Assembly (NCBI GenBank): GCA_017529165.1
Contig: JAFXNY010000179.1
Location: 1 to 7,209 of the forward strand
DNA length: 7,209 nucleotides
Direction: 5' to 3'
DNA from: Clostridia bacterium
GTDB taxonomy: Bacteria; Bacillota_A; Clostridia; Oscillospirales; Acutalibacteraceae
Below the pieces are notes generated by a model that worked only from the letters and a program-made list of their open reading frames with translations, did not search any database and had not been told where the DNA came from. Position 1 is the stretch's first letter, and the number at the start of each line of letters is the position of its first letter. Below, in pieces: positions 7,148 through 7,209 of the stretch. A program made the position numbers and the translations under genes.

Positions 7148-7209
7148 ATGACAAAGTATATTTTTGTAACAGGCGGTGTGGTTTCAGGACTCGGCAAAGG
7201 TATTACCGC
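7148..7209 (+). CDS. pyrG: CTP synthase, N-terminal fragment (cut by window edge)
   Basis: Only 20 codons and two bases are visible, reading MTKYIFVTGGVVSGLGKGIT. This is the near-invariant start of CTP synthase, containing the ATP-binding P-loop of its N-terminal amidoligase domain (GGVVSGLGKG). The enzyme makes CTP from UTP, ATP and glutamine, using a class I amidotransferase domain at its C-terminus, which lies outside the window. The ATG follows the guaA stop by 12 nt and has a good ribosome binding site, so it continues the operon. The short piece is enough for recognition because this stretch is among the most conserved in the family. Whether the rest of the gene is intact cannot be seen. 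Confidence 0.93.
   Translation, partial: MTKYIFVTGGVVSGLGKGIT

Noticed and set aside
1..7209. CRISPR arrays, tRNA or rRNA genes, insertion sequences, phage or defence genes
   Set aside because: Nearly every base belongs to a housekeeping nitrogen or nucleotide gene. I saw no direct repeat arrays, transposase motifs or RNA gene signatures.

Overview
This window is one continuous run of six co-directional genes on the + strand, with no interruption by other elements. The first gene enters from the left edge and the last runs off the right edge. In order they are: the 3' end of a type III glutamine synthetase (GSIII, glnN-type), an ammonium transporter fused to a C-terminal P-II signalling domain (amt-glnB fusion), glutamine-hydrolysing asparagine synthetase (asnB), glucosamine-6-phosphate synthase (glmS), GMP synthase (guaA) and the first 20 codons of CTP synthase (pyrG). 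Gaps between genes are 13, 6, 17, 1 and 12 nt. The five junctions leave no room for a promoter, riboswitch or intrinsic terminator, so the set looks like a single operon whose promoter lies left of the window.

The logic is unusually coherent. The first two genes bring in ammonium and fix it into glutamine. The next four all spend the glutamine amide: AsnB and GlmS are class II (N-terminal Cys2) amidotransferases, while GuaA and PyrG are class I (triad) amidotransferases. Together they feed amino acid, cell wall, purine and pyrimidine synthesis. I read the cluster as a glutamine production-and-use operon. All the enzymes are familiar; what is notable is the grouping, the fused Amt/P-II protein, and a few residue changes in Amt, P-II and AsnB.

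The organism is most likely an anaerobic Clostridia-type Firmicute, perhaps of the Ruminococcaceae/Oscillospirales kind. The reasons are strong AGGAGG-type ribosome binding sites, moderate GC content, a GSIII rather than a GSI at the head of the operon, and the clostridial flavour of the Amt and AsnB sequences. This is an inference from sequence style and remembered relatives, not a database match.

I found no RNA genes, mobile elements, CRISPR arrays or long non-coding stretches. Structure not explained by the genes is limited to inverted repeats inside coding sequence. The best is a perfect 10-bp stem with a 5-nt loop near the 5' end of asnB.
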